Assembly (NCBI GenBank): GCA_028023455.1
Contig: JAQFVV010006208.1
Span: 4,012,963-4,076,962, forward strand
Source of the DNA: Epiperipatus broadwayi
Lineage: Eukaryota > Onychophora > Udeonychophora > Euonychophora > Peripatidae
Reading direction: 5' to 3'
Length of the DNA: 64,000 bases
In this document: positions 1 to 11,108 of the stretch, piece by piece
Layout of the letters: each line of letters opens with the position of its first letter
Numbering within the stretch: position 1 is the first letter of the stretch
Program-made: the position numbers and the translations under genes
The notes under the pieces: model-generated
Seen by the model: only the letters and a program-made list of their open reading frames with translations
Databases searched by the model: none
What the model was told of the DNA's origin: nothing

Positions 1-372
1 AAAGAGGAATGTTTTAGAAATAATAAAAATGAAGGATTTGTCTGGATACTCAAAATCTATATCAATTAAAATATAGTATATCGAAAATGTGAAAAGAGAA
101 TCTAAAATAAGTTATAATTAAAGGTAACAAAAAAAAAAACAATACTGAATTAACAAACATTCTAAAATAATGAAAAATTATGTAATGAATATAGTACGTA
201 AACTTTTTAAAAATTTAATTATTATATCGTATCTTAATTTAATCCGGATCTTAATTATGTTAATCTTGTGTATCAATTTCTGCTATAAAAACATTTATAT
301 TGACATAAAACCACTATGAAAAAAGTATGAAACAAATAAAGAAATTTTTAAATTTCGCAGGAAACATTTATC
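1..372. other. AT-rich intergenic, nothing recognised
   Basis: No open frame, repeat family or RNA signature was seen. The stretch ends at the target-site duplication of the first SINE. Confidence 0.5.
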
Positions 373-388
373 ACACAGCTGCAAAATT

Positions 389-494
389 TTTTTTCATATG
401 TCATAGCATCTTCCGGGAGGCGAACCCACAACCGTCTGCAAACAACTACTTGCTTGCAAGGTGGCTGCAATGACCTCTCGGCTAACAACGCTTG
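389..494 (-). mobile_element. tRNA-derived SINE copy 1
   Basis: Read on the minus strand, this starts with a short GTCAAGCGTTG leader. It continues with an A-box-like GTTAGCCGAGAGGTCA, a B-box-like GGGTTCGCCTCCC and a short 3' end ATGCTATGACATATG followed by an A-tract. The A-box region resembles class II (Leu/Ser-type) tRNAs, which is an inference. A perfect 16-bp direct repeat (acacagctgcaaaatt) flanks it at 373-388 and 495-510, the hallmark of LINE-mediated retroposition. At least eight copies of this family lie in the window, so it is an active or recently active family. It carries no coding capacity. Confidence 0.88.
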
Positions 495-496
495 AC

Positions 497-1080
497 ACAG
501 CTGCAAAATTCTCAATCTCAACTTCGGATTTTGCTACCATGTGATCAATTTAATATTTTAATTCCTAGAGCATGCTAAATGTACCTAAGGGCTAACTGTT
601 CCCTGTAAAAATTAAAAACCTTATTATTTATTATATAGTAAGTGTAATAATGCTCAAGGCTAAATGGGTTTATAAGTAATCATTAAAATTAGCCAACACT
701 TAGACAATCCCAGTATAAATAACAATCAGCAATCTCAACCTGTTGTCAAGGCAACCTCCTTTTGACAATAAAGATGGACTCTACCTTAGGTGTGTTTAGC
801 ACGCTCTAAGAATTAGAGTATATGATAGCAAAATCTGAAGTTGAGTTTTAAAATTTTGCAGTTGTCTCAGAAATAAGATGCTCCCTGTAAATTTAAAAGT
901 TCTTTTATTTGTTACTTACTATTTTGATAATGCCTTTTTGTCAATATAAATATTTTTATATTAGATTCCACCTTTATTGTCAAAAAAAGGTTGCCTTGAC
1001 AACAGGTTGATATTGTTAATTGTTATTGATATTGGAATTGAGTGTTGACTGATTTTAATGATTATTTATTAAATATTATA
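497..1080. repeat. FB-E composite foldback, copy 1
   Basis: Two kinds of inverted arms are visible. An outer pair contains AACTTCGGATTTTGCTA (about 520-537) and its complement (about 828-845). An inner pair contains CAATCCCAGTATAAATAACA (about 705) and its complement near 1015-1050, with the shared block GGTTGCC-TGACAACAG. The same block recurs at 1.2, 1.95, 18.8, 19.2 and 58.2 kb, which defines family FB-E. No ORF or terminal signature fixes its class. I infer a non-autonomous palindromic element. Confidence 0.6.
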
Positions 1081-1159
1081 AATTTAAAATAAAAGATATA
1101 TTTCTCCATTACAATGTTTGTTTTAATATATATATTTTATCTGTTATGTATAAATTTAC

Positions 1160-2040
1160 TATCATTAAAAACCAGTCAACACTTAGACAATCCCAATATT
1201 AACAACAATCATCAATTTCAAACTGTTGTCAAAGCAACCTCCTTTTAACAATTTGTTATATATATTTAAAACAAACTCATTTTAAAAATAAAATAAATAT
1301 TTAATAACTCTGAGTCAGATACAAGGAATTAGTTTAGGTTCATTACATTATAGTATTTTGAATTTCAAACTATTAGCTGGATAGTAAAAAAGAAGTTACC
1401 GGTAGTTGTGAAATGTATAAATGCATTGGTTCCAGTTTTGAATCCAAGTTCTCATTGATAAATTTAAAGCCAGAAACTGGGCTGAAGGTGGGGAATTAGA
1501 CCTTGGTTTAAAGTGGATAATAATCAGTTTTATTTTTTTTTTTTAGTCTTTCATTTGTTTTCAAAAAATATGTTAATTAATCATGACTTAACTTTGGTTC
1601 AGTCATTTTGACTTTTTGAGAAATTTTTTTGAACAAAAGTTAGAATTCTTCATTCCAAAATATAAAAATTTAATTTATTAAACCAGTAATTTGTTAGACA
1701 CAGAAAAGCTATTAGAAAATTCAGATTATACTATACTAGAAAAGAATAACACGGATTTCATTTTCATAGGTACTGAGAATGATATCAATTTTTTATTAAT
1801 GTTGATAAAGAGGAAATAAATTTTATTGTGTGGTCTGTGGAAACAAAATATAGCTCATTATTTATTTGATAAGAACAAATTTGAAACTAGGATTGATGTA
1901 AAAGACCAAATGCCATGAAGATCTTAAACATTAATACATATATATTATTGTTAAAAGAAGGTTGCCTTGGTAACAGTTTGAGATTGTTAATTGCTATTAA
2001 TATTGGGATTGTCTAAGTGTTAAGTGGGTTTTAATATATA
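1160..2040. repeat. FB-E arms, copy 2, around a 700-bp insert
   Basis: A minus-oriented FB-E arm (about 1163-1255) and a plus-oriented arm (about 1945-2035) face each other. Each has the ACACTTAGACAATCCCAATA block and the GTTGCC-ACAG block. The 700 bp between them are AT-rich and hold nothing I recognise. They may be one long-loop foldback or two separate insertions. Confidence 0.5.
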
Positions 2041-2509
2041 TATCAATCCTTTTCTATGAAGATATTTACAATGTAAAACAATTTAGGAAAAAATGATTTT
2101 TGTCTTCATATTCTGTTGTCTAGACTTTTTATTCTGAAAATTAATTCACCTTTTTTTTAAAGTTATTAAAAAGACATTATTTTATCCAAGATTGAAACAA
2201 AGAGCTTTAGTTTAAGTTGCCAATACAGAACCACTAAATCAATATTTTAAGATTATTGATTTTGGTATTTAAAAAATCATATCTGATTTCATTGTTTGTA
2301 TTTATTTCTGGTAAGATTTAAGATATAGCTTATTATAATCATAACAATCATTTAAGCATACCACATACATACTAATTTATTGTGGATATAATGTAATACT
2401 TAAATTTGATTCGGTCTCACCATATTAAAAGTCTCGATTTATTATATCAATATGAATGACCTGTACATAAATATATATTAAGCTATAGCCCTAAAATAGT
2501 ATTTACATT
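2041..2509. other. AT-rich intergenic, nothing recognised
   Basis: No repeat, RNA or coding signal was found between the FB-E arm and the target-site duplication of the next foldback element. Confidence 0.45.
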
Positions 2510-2522
2510 CTACTTTATAGGT

Positions 2523-2778
2523 CACATGATCAGTGTTTATTAGGCTTGCTCATAACTGTTATTAAAACAGGCAAAACTCTCCATACAGTAGTGCCACTTA
2601 GTGCTCTCAGATCCAAGGCTCCTCACTGATGAAGGCCATAAGCCAGAAACTAGTCTGGGGATATTGAATGAGTAGGCACTAGATAGAGATTTTATGAACA
2701 AGCCTTCTGGCATCCATTGATTACTCTGGTTTGCACTGAGTGGCACTACTGTATGGAGAGTTTTGCCTGTTTTAATAA
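2523..2778. mobile_element. FB-A hammerhead foldback element, short copy
   Basis: The ends carry inverted copies of CAGGCAAAACTCTCCATACA with GTAGTGCCACT inside. A perfect 13-bp direct repeat (ctactttataggt) flanks the element at 2510-2522 and 2779-2791. The left side has an extra leader, CACATGATCA through GCTCATAACTGTTATTAAAA, that the right end lacks, so the palindrome is not symmetric at its tips. A hammerhead ribozyme core lies inside at 2611-2675. The 68-residue minus-strand frame here is repeat read-through, not a gene. Confidence 0.85.
2611..2675 (+). ncRNA. Hammerhead ribozyme motif (FB-A)
   Basis: The order of parts fits a type I hammerhead. Upstream stem I strand UCCUCA ends at 2625. 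CUGAUGA is at 2626-2632 and stem II GGC/GCC is at 2634-2644. GAAA is at 2646-2649. Stem III ACUAGU is at 2649-2654, with C2655 at the expected cleavage site. UGGGGA (2656-2661) then pairs back with UCCUCA. A second stem I block (CCAA with UUGA here, UUGG in other copies) adds to the fold. Stem III is self-complementary with no loop, so a single RNA probably could not close it and a dimer would be needed. Cleavage is inferred from the motif only. Confidence 0.85.
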
Positions 2779-3117
2779 CTACTTTATAGGTATGTATATT
2801 CTAATTTCATATGTATTTATACTACTATTTTTTTTAAATAATTAAATAGTATTAAGTGAATAATGGTTCTATGTGGTCGTTATAATCGTATTCAGGATCC
2901 ATATGGAATGAGAAATAGTGACAAATGAAAATAGTTAGTTTCTATTATGTAAATCATTTTGTAAAACATGAAAGGCAGTATGTATGTATATAATAGAAAA
3001 TAAAGCCAAAACTTAATAATTACGAATTTTTAAAAATTATGTATTGATGTAATGCAAAATAAGTAATTTAGACTTATAATATAAACATTAAAAGCATAAA
3101 GCTAAACTAGTCAATAA

Positions 3118-3570
3118 CTAATCAAAATTATACCAAATCCACAACTCAAACCAGACTAGCCAAGAAAATAAAATCTAAAACACAACCAATGGTTTCACTG
3201 CTACAAGCAGACTTCTCAAGTGTAAAGAACTACAAAATAACACATTTAAATTAAACATTACCCACAATTCCACTTACCTCCCTTCCACCCTTAATATTAA
3301 AAGAACTTTTAAATAAGTTAATTGCTTCAGAATCATATTCTTTTTCTTTTTATAAGTCTGAAGCAGTTAACTTATTTAGAAGCTCTTTTAATGTTAAGGG
3401 TGTGTGAGAGGTAAGTGGAATTGTGGATAATGTGTAGTTTAAATATGTTATTTTGTAGTTCTTTGCATTTGAGAAGCTGCTTGAGCAGTGGAACCATTGA
3501 TAGTGTTTTAGAGTTTATTTTCTTGGCTCATCTGGTTGAGTTGTGAATTTGGGGTAATTTTGATTGTATA
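3118..3570. repeat. Foldback element with about 210-bp arms (unclassified)
   Basis: The left arm runs from CAAAATTATACCAAATCCAC through TTAAGTTAATTGCTTCAGA. It is matched in reverse by the right arm from TCTGAAGCAGTTAACTTA to GTAATTTTGATTG, with the centre near 3340. The arms differ at scattered sites, so the element is not new. No ORF is present, and no hammerhead core was found. Confidence 0.75.
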
Positions 3571-3872
3571 TTATTTTGTTTATAAAAATATAAACAGAAT
3601 TATTATCTTGCATAAAAATTTTTTTTGGGTGTTTAAGATTATATTCCTAGGCAAACTATGATTTACATTTATAATCAATTTTTCATCCAAATTCTTTTAT
3701 TTAAAAAAATAATAAACTTTTTTTTTTGTTATTTCAAAGTGAACAGTTTGATATTAGAATTTAACAGTAATAGCTTTTTGACTCTTTCTAATACATGCAA
3801 TTATATGATTTAAGATTAAAAAGAAAAATATTCTAAAGATTACAATGTTTATTTTCAAATCTGAATTAAACA

Positions 3873-4754
3873 GAGACAAAACTCTCCATACACTAGTGCC
3901 ACTCAGTGTAATTCTGAGTAATCAATAAATGCAGGAAGGTTTGTGCATAAAATCCCTATCTAGTGCCTACTTAACCAATATTCTTTCTAACTTGTGGCTT
4001 TCATTAGTGAGGAGCTTTGAATCTGAGAGCATGGCACATAGATCTTAGGATCTAATGCAACCATCCAGCAGCTACCTTTTATGAGACAAAACTTTCCATA
4101 CACTAGTGCTAATCAGTGTAATTATGAGTAATCAATAAATGCTGGAAGATTTTGCATAAATCCCTATCTAGTGGCTACTTAACCAATATCCACAGACTAG
4201 TTTCTAACTTGTGGATTTCATCAGGGAGGAGCATTGGATTTGAGAGCATGGTACCTAGAGCTTAGAATCTAGTGCAACCCTCCAGCAGCCACCTTTCATC
4301 TTATTAGCTAACTATAAAGCTTTGAGTCCAAAATGAAAACACAATAATGTTTTCAATTCAAGATCATTAATTTGTACAGTCATATAGATCTGAACTCAGT
4401 TCAGCATCCATACTTTTTGGGGTCATTGGTTTTTTAATAATACACTCATCATAATCCTGTTGAGCAGGATTGGTATTAAACCACTAAACAGCACATGATC
4501 ACCATTCTTTATGCATACACAACTTGTTTACATGGAGACAAAACTTTCTATTTAATTACACCACTCAGTGCAACCCAGAGTAATCAATGGATGCAGGAAA
4601 GTTTGTGCATAAAATCCCTATCTAGTGCCTATTCATCCAATATTCCCAAACTAGTTTTTAGCTTGTTGTGCTATTCCATGGAGAATTTTGTCTCTGTGTA
4701 AACAGCTTGGATAAGCATAAAGAATGGTGATCATGTGACATCTAGTGATTTATG
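3873..4754. mobile_element. FB-A cluster: two direct arms plus a small palindrome
   Basis: Two direct FB-A arms begin with ACAAAACTCTCCATACACTA (about 3876) and ACAAAACTTTCCATACACTA (about 4085). The second runs on to AGGATTGGTATTAAACCACT, the element's full-length arm. It abuts a short palindrome (about 4478-4754) with CATGATCACCATTCTTTATGC at one end and its complement at the other. The hammerhead segments are decayed: CATTAGTG or CATCAGGG replaces the minus-strand CATCAGTG. In the small palindrome the arm stops inside hammerhead stem II near 4667. Confidence 0.7.
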
Positions 4755-5130
4755 AAACCTTTTGCTATAATTTGATTTAAATTCTGAATTACTACTGATA
4801 TTATTATTATTTATCACATTATTAATAATAATTCTTATTTATTGAAAACTAGCTTTTGAAACACTTTAATTTTTTGCATAGTAGATTATTAATTTATAAG
4901 TATAATTTTTATTTATAAATCTTGCATCACTTGTTTGGGGTCATGTTATATGGATTTATTTTTTTGTGATAATGATATTTATTTCAAACAAATATAAGTC
5001 TATTTTTTTTCTTAATTACTATAATGTTATTAGAGAATTTTTTCAAAGCTAATTACATGTAGAAGAACATTAATTATGTTGCCTATTGATTGGCTGCCTC
5101 TTTTCTGGTTGAATTAGGAGAGACTTTAAA
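4755..5130. other. AT-rich intergenic, nothing recognised
   Basis: Low-complexity A/T runs only; no motif or ORF of note. Confidence 0.45.
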
Positions 5131-5132
5131 TT

Positions 5133-5510
5133 ACACAGAGACTAAACTCTCCATACAGTAGCGCCACTAAGTGCAAGCCAGAGTAATCAAAGGATGCAGA
5201 ATTTTTTTTGCATAAAATCCCTATCTAGTGCATACTCATCCAATATCCCAGACTAGTTTCTAGCTTGTGGCTTTCATCAGTGAGGAGCCTTGGATCTGAG
5301 ATTAAGTGCTCTCAGATGGATAGTTCCTCACTGATGAAAGCCACAAGATAGAAACTGGTCTGGAGATATTAGACTGAATAAGCAATTTTATGCACAAACC
5401 TTGCATCTATTGATTACTCTGGCTTGTACTGAGTGCTACTGTATAGAGTTTAGCCTCTATGCAAACAGATTGTATAGGCATAAATAATCGTGATCATGTG
5501 ACGATTAATG
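5133..5510. mobile_element. FB-A foldback copy
   Basis: The left arm starts ACACAGAGACTAAACTCTCC and the right arm ends with its complement near 5460, followed by the GTGATCATGTGA leader complement. Two hammerhead cores face each other: a minus-strand one around 5250-5295 and a plus-strand one with CUGAUGA at 5331-5337 and GAAAC near 5351. Stem II is AAGCCACAAGAU here, so it is partly decayed. No clear flanking duplication was found. Confidence 0.7.
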
Positions 5511-6201
5511 GTTTTTGAGACCTTAAATTTTAGCAAGAGTTACACTACATTCAAATATTTCTTTTATTTAATCTTAAAAATATATACATTAAAAAAAAGC
5601 ACGCAAACATATATAGTAAGTAAAATAAAAAAAAAAAAGTTAAAAGAAAATTATATTTAAGTAAATTTTTGTAAATAAATAAGTCCTAATTGACTAAAAT
5701 GACGTATTTCTATTCTGTTTTTGGATCAGATTTACTGTTTCCTAGGTGAAAAAAGTTCGCACTTGATACAGTAGGAAGCAAATGTAAACCTTTTTTTTTT
5801 TAATACATAAATTAAACGAGTAGGAGATTTATCTCTAAATGAGTTGATTTGAATTTTGCAACTGGTTTTAAAAATAGATAACCTGCTATCTCAAAATCAG
5901 CTATTTCACTTATACTCTGTCTACAAAAAAAAAAAAAAAACAACTAATCAAACAAAAAACCTTGAAATTTGTAAATTAATTAAAAATATGTAAATTTTAT
6001 CACTATATATTATTCATTGATATAGCTATCATTATGCCCTTTGTAATCTTGCATTCTAGTTCTTTTATTCAATCAAGTTTTTGCAATCTGAGACTATCAC
6101 GTATGTCCAGTATTTCTCTACCCCCCACCCCAATTAAGTTAATAAATTGCCGCAATTGGTTCAAGACTAAATGAAAGTGCAATTTGCAAAATAATGACAA
6201 G
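5511..6201. other. AT-rich intergenic with A-tracts
   Basis: Contains several homopolymer A runs, including a 16-base run near 5925, but no gene or recognised repeat. Confidence 0.45.
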
Positions 6202-6215
6202 AGAAAAGTCCATGT

Positions 6216-6328
6216 GTCAAGCGTTGTTAGCCGAGAGGTCATCGCACCCGCCTTGCAAGCAAATAGTTGGTTGCAGACGGGTGTGGGTTCGCGTCCCGGC
6301 CGATGCTATGACATATGAAAAAAAAAAA
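6216..6328 (+). mobile_element. tRNA-derived SINE copy 2
   Basis: Same family as copy 1, on the plus strand: GTCAAGCGTTG leader, TTAGCCGAGAGGTCATCG A-box region, GGGTTCGCGTCCC B-box region, GATGCTATGACATATG and an A-tail. A 14-bp direct repeat (agaaaagtccatgt) flanks it at 6202-6215 and 6329-6342. The intact B box and exact duplication suggest a fairly young copy. Confidence 0.88.
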
Positions 6329-6370
6329 AGAAAAGTCCATGTTATTAATGCACATACTGATGAAATGTAA

Positions 6371-6740
6371 ATATAGGGGATTTGAACTCAAGATTTTCAA
6401 GCATCCTTCAACTGTCCATTCTATCTCATACCACTGATACCCATGACCACATACATGCAGAAAAGATAAATAATAACCAATACACATATTTCATGCTAGC
6501 ACTCATCAGTTGGTCCAGATTATCATCTCCCCCCCCCACATATATATAATCAGAGCTCAGTTTATATTAAGATATCAAATCTTCACACTTTAATGGACAG
6601 GCTTTAATCCATTCCAACCTCCAACTCTTCAGCCATCTATACCATTAAAAATCTGATGATGGAAAGTCCAAATTCCAAACTCATGCTAATATTATTGCCA
6701 TGCCCATGTTGACCTCAAGTCATTCTGACTCTCATGTATT
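6371..6740 (-). mobile_element. FB-B single arm with hammerhead
   Basis: Minus-strand FB-B arm of about 370 bp. It contains the family's GGGATTTGAACTCA end, the hammerhead at 6477-6530 and a downstream block (AATCTGATGATGGAAA in plus sense near 6652). The 82-residue minus frame overlapping it reads through this repeat and the SINE and is not a gene. Confidence 0.7.
6477..6530 (-). ncRNA. Hammerhead ribozyme motif (FB-B)
   Basis: Minus strand: CCAA then CUGAUGA, stem II GUGC-UA-GCAU, GAAA, UAUGUGUA, then UUGG, which pairs with CCAA. Upstream GAUAAUCUGGA can extend stem I with the AU-rich stretch beyond UUGG. The core is complete, but stem II is short, with a 2-nt loop as drawn. Activity is untested. 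Confidence 0.75.
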
Positions 6741-7880
6741 AGGACCTTAACCATTTAAATAGATAGAAGAGGGATGTCCAATATTTTGTTCACAATACAA
6801 AAATACATTTTTTTGGTTAAAGTAAAACTGAAAAGTATTTAATTGATGAGTGGAAGATATAAATTGGAAGTGGTCCTATATTAAGTCATAAACATTTTAA
6901 ATTATGTGAAGAAATAGCCAAGAGTACATCAAATAACATCAGGCAGTGATGTAACTACTGAGTCACAAATGAAGGCAATGCCTGCAGGTCCATGCAATCC
7001 ACGAGTCCATAAATGCAAAAATCTATAGCAAGGCAATTAAAATATAATCACATGAAAACAATTATTAACTATATCTCCAAAGTTTCTGCCTTTCGGCCCA
7101 ATTTTTCTAATTATGCCACTGATATCAGATCATTCATTGCGAGCAGGGAATGGTTATATAGACTCAAAGATTGATAAGGATTTTAAAATGGTCAGATTAC
7201 TGGATGAGTTGCACCTATCAATAATAAGGATGCTGTTCATATTTTAGGTAAAATTAAAAATAATAATTCAAATAAAAAGGCATATTTTCTGGAATGAGGA
7301 TGTTCAATGTATTATTCCACTGTTTTTTTCATAACCTTACGATTTTTTTTAAAAATTGTGTTAATAATCTTAATGTGTATATTTACTATAATTTTTAAAT
7401 TAAAGTTGTATCATAAGTAAGTGTGCATGCGTACTAAAAAGCATTGTGCCGTGTATATATGTATGTTGAGCATTCGCTACTATCCAGTAATCTACATTGT
7501 TTAGTAATGGCCTTGAAACCAAATATAGCAATCTTAATTATATATTACATTCAATATTCATTACATTTTCAGTGGAGTATTGGTGCTTCAAAGACTCAAG
7601 AGATGTGTGGCGGGAAAGATTATATTATTGATTATTCTTAACAATATCAGTAATCTAAAAAAGTTTATCAATTAAGAGTCCAGATTAAGATATTGCATTT
7701 ATATCCTATTTATTTTCATTAGGCAACGGGGGGGGGGTGTCATTATTTGAAAATTGTAATATTTGGTTAATTTGTAAATATACTACATCTATGAAATTTA
7801 TTGTTTTTGTTAGTCTTTATAAATACGTAAATTTAAAAAAAACTTGAATATTGTTTTGTTAGTCTTTATAAATTTATTTA
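6741..7880. other. Intergenic, nothing recognised
   Basis: No repeat family or RNA seen. Short open frames, such as the 65-codon plus frame at 7444-7641, have no recognisable domain and sit in AT-rich sequence. Confidence 0.45.
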
Positions 7881-7894
7881 ACGCATATTGATTA

Positions 7895-8078
7895 TAATAT
7901 TTACTAAGGCAATAAACCTCAATAATATGCGCTTGAAAATGCGAAGGTAGGGACCTCTACAGGTCTTAACCACAAGCTTTTCTTCCAAAGTGTAAGCTTG
8001 TGGTTAAGACCTGTAGAGATACCTACCTTCGCATTTTCAAGTGCATATTCTTGAGGTTTATTGCCTTAGTAAATATTA
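7895..8078. repeat. Small foldback (about 90-bp arms)
   Basis: AAGGCAATAAACCTCAATAATATGCGC through GGTCTTAACCACAAGCTT is mirrored by AAGCTTGTGGTTAAGACC through GGTTTATTGCCTT, with about 15 bp between the arms. Related copies of GTCTTTATAAAT-ACGTAA flank it at about 7813, 7863 and 8089. The host segment was therefore duplicated, or the element inserted into a repeated target. MITE-like; family unknown. Confidence 0.75.
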
Positions 8079-8429
8079 TTTGTTTGTCTTTATAAATACG
8101 TAACTCTAAAAAAAAACCTGAATATTTTTTTAGTCATTTTATTGATTTAAGAACTTCACTGAAATTTATGTTGTAATACTAAATATCAAAATTCTATAAT
8201 AAATTACATTAAGAGAGAGGCAAACAAGGGTAGACTATTTCTTATAATGATCAAGGATTATCACTTGGCCATGGTATTGTATTACAAAATTGTCTTTCGA
8301 TTGAGGATTTGATCAAAATAAATTATACTTTTGTTATTAGAGTGGGGGAAAAATTCTTATTTTTATGATTGTCTATGTAAATTATCTATTAGCATAACAA
8401 CAACAAAATATATATATAAAACAGGATAT

Positions 8430-8775
8430 ATTAATCATACATAATATAGCCTTTTTCAGCATATGGTTTAGTGCCCTTTTCAAATGTTAATAATCTATCT
8501 ATTATAACGTTAATACAACACCATCTAGTGTTATATAATAGAAGTATAATCATATAATCATCCAATATAATCTCAAAAAAAAAGACTATATAACATAGCA
8601 ATATATAAAATAAATGATACATGTATTATACAACTTTATATATATTGTCTTAAATAATTTTTCATTCATTTCCAATTGACCAATTGTAAAACAATATATA
8701 TAAAGTTGTGTAATATGTGTCTTATTGATTTTATATATTATGTTATATAGTCATTTTTAAAATTTTTGAAGTTAT
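8430..8775. repeat. AT-rich foldback
   Basis: GACTATATAACATAGCAATA (about 8584) and TACAACTTTATATATATTG (about 8629) recur inverted at about 8690-8752. The left flank, with GTGCCCTTTTCAA and ACACCATCTAGTGTTATATA, resembles the foldback at 38.7 kb. Class unknown. Confidence 0.55.
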
Positions 8776-8864
8776 ATTGGATCTCTATATGCAAGTTTTA
8801 TTTTATTTTACTAATGTTATATTGGATCTCTATATGAAAGTATTATTCTATTTTATTAACATTA

Positions 8865-9640
8865 TATAATGAGTGTTCTAATAGTTCTTAACAAGCTTTT
8901 CCAAATATCCCTATCCTCAGACCGGTTTTTAGCTCTGACTGTCGTCAGTGAGGCACTAGGATATTTAGGCATTAGATTTTAAAATACCAGGTCAAGCCCC
9001 AGCATTTATCTAATAGTTAACTATTAGGGAGAAAATTGAAAATTTCAGACATCCATATGTCTTCAAATCCAGCTGTCTAACTTAAATAGCCATATGGGAC
9101 TAAACTAAGTTCAGATACACCATATTATTAATAGCTTTAGCAATATAAAATTGCCAAAGCCTTAAGAACAAAACAATAATTGCAAGGAAATTAATTCATA
9201 CATCATGTGACTTAATTTAATAAGCTTGTACAAATATATAATGAGTGTGCTCTTAATAAGCTTTTTCTGAATATCCCTATCCTCAGCCTGGTTTCTAGCT
9301 CTCCAATTATTGTTTTGCACTTGAGACTTTGGCAAATTTTATATTGCTAAAGCTATTAATATATTGTGTATCTGAACTTAATTCAGTCCCTTATGACTAT
9401 TTAAGTAAGATAGCTGGATTTGAAGCCATATGAATGTCTGAAAATTTTCAGATTTCCTACTTAATAATTAACTATTAGATAAATGCTGGGGTTTGACCTG
9501 GTATTTTTAAATCTAATGCCTGAATATCATAGCGCCTCACTGATGACAGCCAGAGCTAGAAACCAGTATGAGAATAGGGATATTCAGAAAAGCTTGTTAA
9601 GAGCTATTCACGCTCATTATATAACATTTGTAGTACAACC
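8865..9640. mobile_element. FB-H hammerhead foldback element
   Basis: The outer arms carry ATTATATAATGAGTGT with GCTTTTCCAAATATCCCTAT on the left, and the complements on the right ending near 9632. A third, truncated start of the same arm lies at about 9238-9304. It stops inside hammerhead stem II and joins AT-rich sequence that itself mirrors 9120-9180. Two hammerheads are present: a minus copy at 8898-8966 with GAAA decayed to AAAA, and a plus copy at 9519-9586. The sequence is unrelated to FB-A outside the ribozyme. Confidence 0.75.
9519..9586 (+). ncRNA. Hammerhead ribozyme motif (FB-H)
   Basis: CUGAUGA is at 9540-9546, stem II AGC-CAGA-GCU follows, and GAAA is at 9559-9562. Stem III ACCAGU is ACCGGU, self-complementary, in the partner arm at 8921-8926. 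Stem I is two-part: CCUCA (9535-9539) with UGAGA, then GAAUAUC (9522-9528) with GAUAUUC (9579-9585). The internal loop between them is where tertiary contacts sit in known type I hammerheads. Convincing fold; activity not shown. Confidence 0.85.
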
Positions 9641-9853
9641 TTATTAAATTAAGTCATATGATGTATGACTTGATTTCCTTGCATTTATTTTGCTAATGTT
9701 TTATTTTTGCTATTGTTGGTATTTTATTCCTATTGTGGAACACTAAATGGTATTGCATTCATAATAATTTCTTAATGTTATAATAGATTATTAACATTTG
9801 AAAAAAGCATTATATCATGTACTAAAAAAAGCTTTTTATGTATGATTAATATA

Positions 9854-10189
9854 AACATCACATGATCACCATTTCTTATGCTTGCTCATAGCTGTTATTA
9901 AAACAGGCAAAACTCTCTACACATATTGCCATTCAGTGCAAGTCATAGTAATCAATGGATGCCAGAAAGCTTGTGCATAAAATCCCCATCATCCAATATC
10001 CCCAGACTAGTTGCAGTGCTCTCAGATCTAAGGCTACTCACTGACGAAGGCCATCAGGCAGAAACTAGTCTGGGGATATTGGATGAGTAGGCACTAGATG
10101 GGGATTTTATGCACAAGACTTCTGGCATCCATTGATTACTCTGGCTTGCACTAAATGACAATACATATAGAGAGTTTTGCATGTTTTAC
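9854..10189. mobile_element. FB-A foldback element with flanking duplication
   Basis: Begins AACATCACATGATCACC, then the CTGTTATTAAAACAGGCAAA leader and an FB-A arm. The left arm stops at CCAGACTAGTT, inside hammerhead stem III, and the right arm follows. The plus-strand hammerhead uses CUGACGA (10041-10047), stem II GCC-AUCA-GGC and GAAACUAGUC (10061-10070). A 10-bp repeat (gattaatata; 11 of 12 matching if extended) flanks it at 9844-9853 and 10190-10199. Confidence 0.8.
10025..10085 (+). ncRNA. Hammerhead ribozyme motif (FB-A)
   Basis: CUGACGA, a stem II hairpin, GAAA, self-complementary ACUAGU, C at the cleavage site, then UGGGGAUAUUGG pairing with upstream CUCA and CUAAGG blocks. Position 5 of the CUGANGA core is variable in known hammerheads, so C is acceptable. 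Confidence 0.8.
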
Positions 10190-10199
10190 GATTAATATA

Positions 10200-10765
10200 T
10201 ATGTATATTAGCTGCTTTATATGATTTTATTGCTGTTGTTGTAATTTAAGTGAAGTAACAGCATATTGGAACTCATTACTTTCATTTTTGATGATATTAT
10301 CAATTATATTAATTGCTAATTTTATATTTTCTAAAAATTTCAATTAACCATAGTCTTACATTATAAATATATACTTGCAGACATTAGTAAAAAAAAAAAA
10401 TAATTTGATGATCCATAAGATGAGGTTTGATCAACCAAGCCTGTTTATTTAAGCTATCTCACCAAACATCTCACACACCACATATTATTGGTTTTATGAT
10501 TTGCATTATGCAAATTTATTCTGCAAGTGATTATTATTTATAAACATTTATTTGCAATAATTATTTCCCCACAAATGCAAAAATGAATATTAATATTTTT
10601 CAGTTACAAATTATAATATTTCATTTAATCTTAGATATAGACTTTAATAAAGTTCAAATATATCTATAATATTATTTATAAATATATCACATAACCTCTA
10701 TACTTTCATACATAAATGACACCCAAGATGCATTTCTCTTTTATTGTATATTTACTCACCTTTAT
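10200..10765. other. AT-rich intergenic, nothing recognised
   Basis: No repeat or coding signal. Confidence 0.45.
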
Positions 10766-10769
10766 AAGT

Positions 10770-10880
10770 TGCATAAGATGGAGTGGATGGCTGTAGGGAG
10801 CTTGAAAGTCTTAGTTCAAATCCCTTCTAATTACATTAAGTTCAGTATATACAATATACTTGTATTTAAATATTTCATAT
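10770..10880 (+). repeat. FB-B end fragment
   Basis: Matches the right end of FB-B: GTTGCATAAGATGGAGTGGA, GGGAGCTTGAAAGTC, TTCAAATCCCTTCTAATTACA. The ribozyme part is missing. Confidence 0.65.
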
Positions 10881-11108
10881 AATTTTTAAAGAATGTGTGG
10901 AAGTTATTTGATATATTTATAAAAATATTACACATGGAGAGAGAAATGTGGATAACTCTGTGTGTGTGTTTAATTTTAAAAAAATCGGACATAATAATCT
11001 TTAACTGAGGTTTAAAGTTTATATCTGTGCTAGGGACAATCTCTAATTTAGTAAATGGTTAATGATAATCATTATTGTAATTATCATAGATGCAGATAAT
11101 TAATACTT

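Noticed and set aside
2540-2746. 68-codon minus frame and its look-alikes at 4495, 16535, 16596, 30693 and 40169
   Set aside because: They all translate FB-A arms (SxQSNQWMxEGLCIKSLSSAYS text). The repeat contains hammerheads and inverted ends, and frames differ between copies by stops and indels.
6648-6675. Second CUGAUGA in FB-B (AATCTGATGATGGAAA near 6652, also 21672, 56748)
   Set aside because: UGGA/UCCA pairs in one copy only, and GAAA does not follow at the right place. Treated as inner FB-B sequence.
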